A stretch of 7,917 nucleotides of DNA, from NCBI GenBank assembly GCA_024640445.1, contig JAHEEZ010000169.1, positions 1-7,917 on the forward strand, written 5' to 3'. Origin of the DNA: Acidobacteriota bacterium. GTDB taxonomy: Bacteria > Acidobacteriota > Blastocatellia > Pyrinomonadales > Pyrinomonadaceae. The position numbers and the translations under genes are program-made. The notes beneath the pieces were generated by a model. The model made no database searches and was not told where the DNA came from. It was given only the letters and a program-made list of their open reading frames with translations. Each line of letters begins with the position of its first letter. The stretch's first letter is position 1. Positions 7,379 to 7,917 of this stretch are shown here, one piece after another.

Positions 7379-7917
7379 TTATTTGATGTTCGGCGGCTGC
7401 GCGGCCTTCATCCTGATCTTGATCCCTTCATCACCGACAAGGAAAAGCCGGCGTTCGTCGTAGGAAGATGTGTTGGTTGGAAAATAGGACAACAGATACC
7501 GGTTCTTCCGCAGTTCGTCACATATGAACTTCGCGGCTTCTTTCGCCTCACCGAACGGAAAGACCACGCCTCCGGTATTCTTCGTCAACCCCTCGATCAC
7601 CGGTCCCGCCTTTGGAGAGTAGCGCCTGTAAGCGCCTCCGGTCCGGTCCTTCATCTGAAGGGCATAAACGGTAACATTCTGGTTCTGAAGTTCGGAGAGC
7701 ATGCCTTCGAACGGCGTTTTGCTTCCGCGGTCCAGTCCGTCCCCGATGATGACCACCGCCGTCTTTCGCGTGCCGGGCATCAACGGTACAAGCACCTCGC
7801 CGACCGAGGCGTTCAGCGCGTCGAAAAGATAAGGATTCCCCTGCTTGCGGAGCGTGTTGAGCGAAGCCTTTAAGGTGTCCGCGTCATCCGTCCATTCCTG
7901 GATTATTTCCGGCTTCT
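7379..7917 (-). CDS. VWFA-related protein, C-terminal part (5' partial)
   Basis: Only the last 178 residues are in the window; the frame stays open through the right edge, so the GTG at 7795 is internal rather than the start. The visible part is the C-terminal half of a VWA domain of the Acidobacterial VWFA-related type: a helix (WTDDADTLKASLNTLRKQG), then GNPYLFDAL where related proteins usually have GGTxLYDAL, the strand RKTAVVIIGDGLDRGSKT carrying the late-strand DG, a TGGVVFPF stretch, and YLLSYFPTN, matching the YLLGYSPTN-like family signature. It ends shortly after (KIRMKAAQPPNIK), so it lacks the long C-terminal extension of the other VWA protein here. The metal-site Thr appears replaced (TGNPY context), so metal binding is uncertain. 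The OmpA-family gene follows 127 bp downstream with no clear terminator between them. A signal peptide would be expected but lies off the window. Confidence 0.85.
   Translation of the reverse strand, partial: KPEIIQEWTDDADTLKASLNTLRKQGNPYLFDALNASVGEVLVPLMPGTRKTAVVIIGDGLDRGSKTPFEGMLSELQNQNVTVYALQMKDRTGGAYRRYSPKAGPVIEGLTKNTGGVVFPFGEAKEAAKFICDELRKNRYLLSYFPTNTSSYDERRLFLVGDEGIKIRMKAAQPPNIK

Overview
The window looks like chromosomal DNA from an Acidobacteriota member, possibly of the Blastocatellia/Pyrinomonadales group. The main reason is that two separate genes carry the 'VWFA-related Acidobacterial domain' architecture (compare TIGR03436). Supporting signs are moderately high GC, ATG and GTG starts with short purine-rich ribosome binding sites, and a complete SelB. 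The assignment rests on protein family resemblance only and is inference.

Layout: three genes run rightward (1-5837) and two run leftward (5980-7917), so the two blocks converge on an intergenic stretch of about 140 bp. The rightward block is: (i) the C-terminal 555 residues of a GAF-containing sigma-54 enhancer-binding regulator, whose frame is open through the left edge; (ii) a secreted 715-residue VWA-like protein; (iii) selB, the selenocysteine-specific elongation factor. Gaps are 77 and 19 bp with no visible terminator, so co-transcription is plausible. The leftward block, read on the minus strand, is: (iv) the C-terminal 178 residues of a second VWA-like protein, running off the right edge; then (v), 127 bp downstream, a 423-residue single-pass membrane protein with a repeat-bearing acidic cytoplasmic arm, a PEGA-like region and a C-terminal OmpA-type peptidoglycan-binding domain.

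The convergent junction holds two non-coding structures: a degenerate 7-bp tandem repeat (nine units) whose first unit begins exactly on the selB stop codon, and a compact AT-rich palindromic cluster that can form two mutually exclusive perfect hairpins just past the stop of the OmpA-family gene.

How the genes might work together: SelB is a translation factor with no visible link to its neighbours, and no selA, selD or tRNA-Sec gene is seen here. The VWA and OmpA-family proteins are envelope or secreted proteins. No named multi-gene system, mobile element, CRISPR array or RNA gene is visible. The most unusual points are the natural GAFTDA variant of the GAFTGA loop in the sigma-54 regulator, the D-aromatic-x-[KD]-T-x-x-N repeats in the cytoplasmic arm of the OmpA-family protein, degenerate metal sites in both VWA proteins, and the structured convergent junction.
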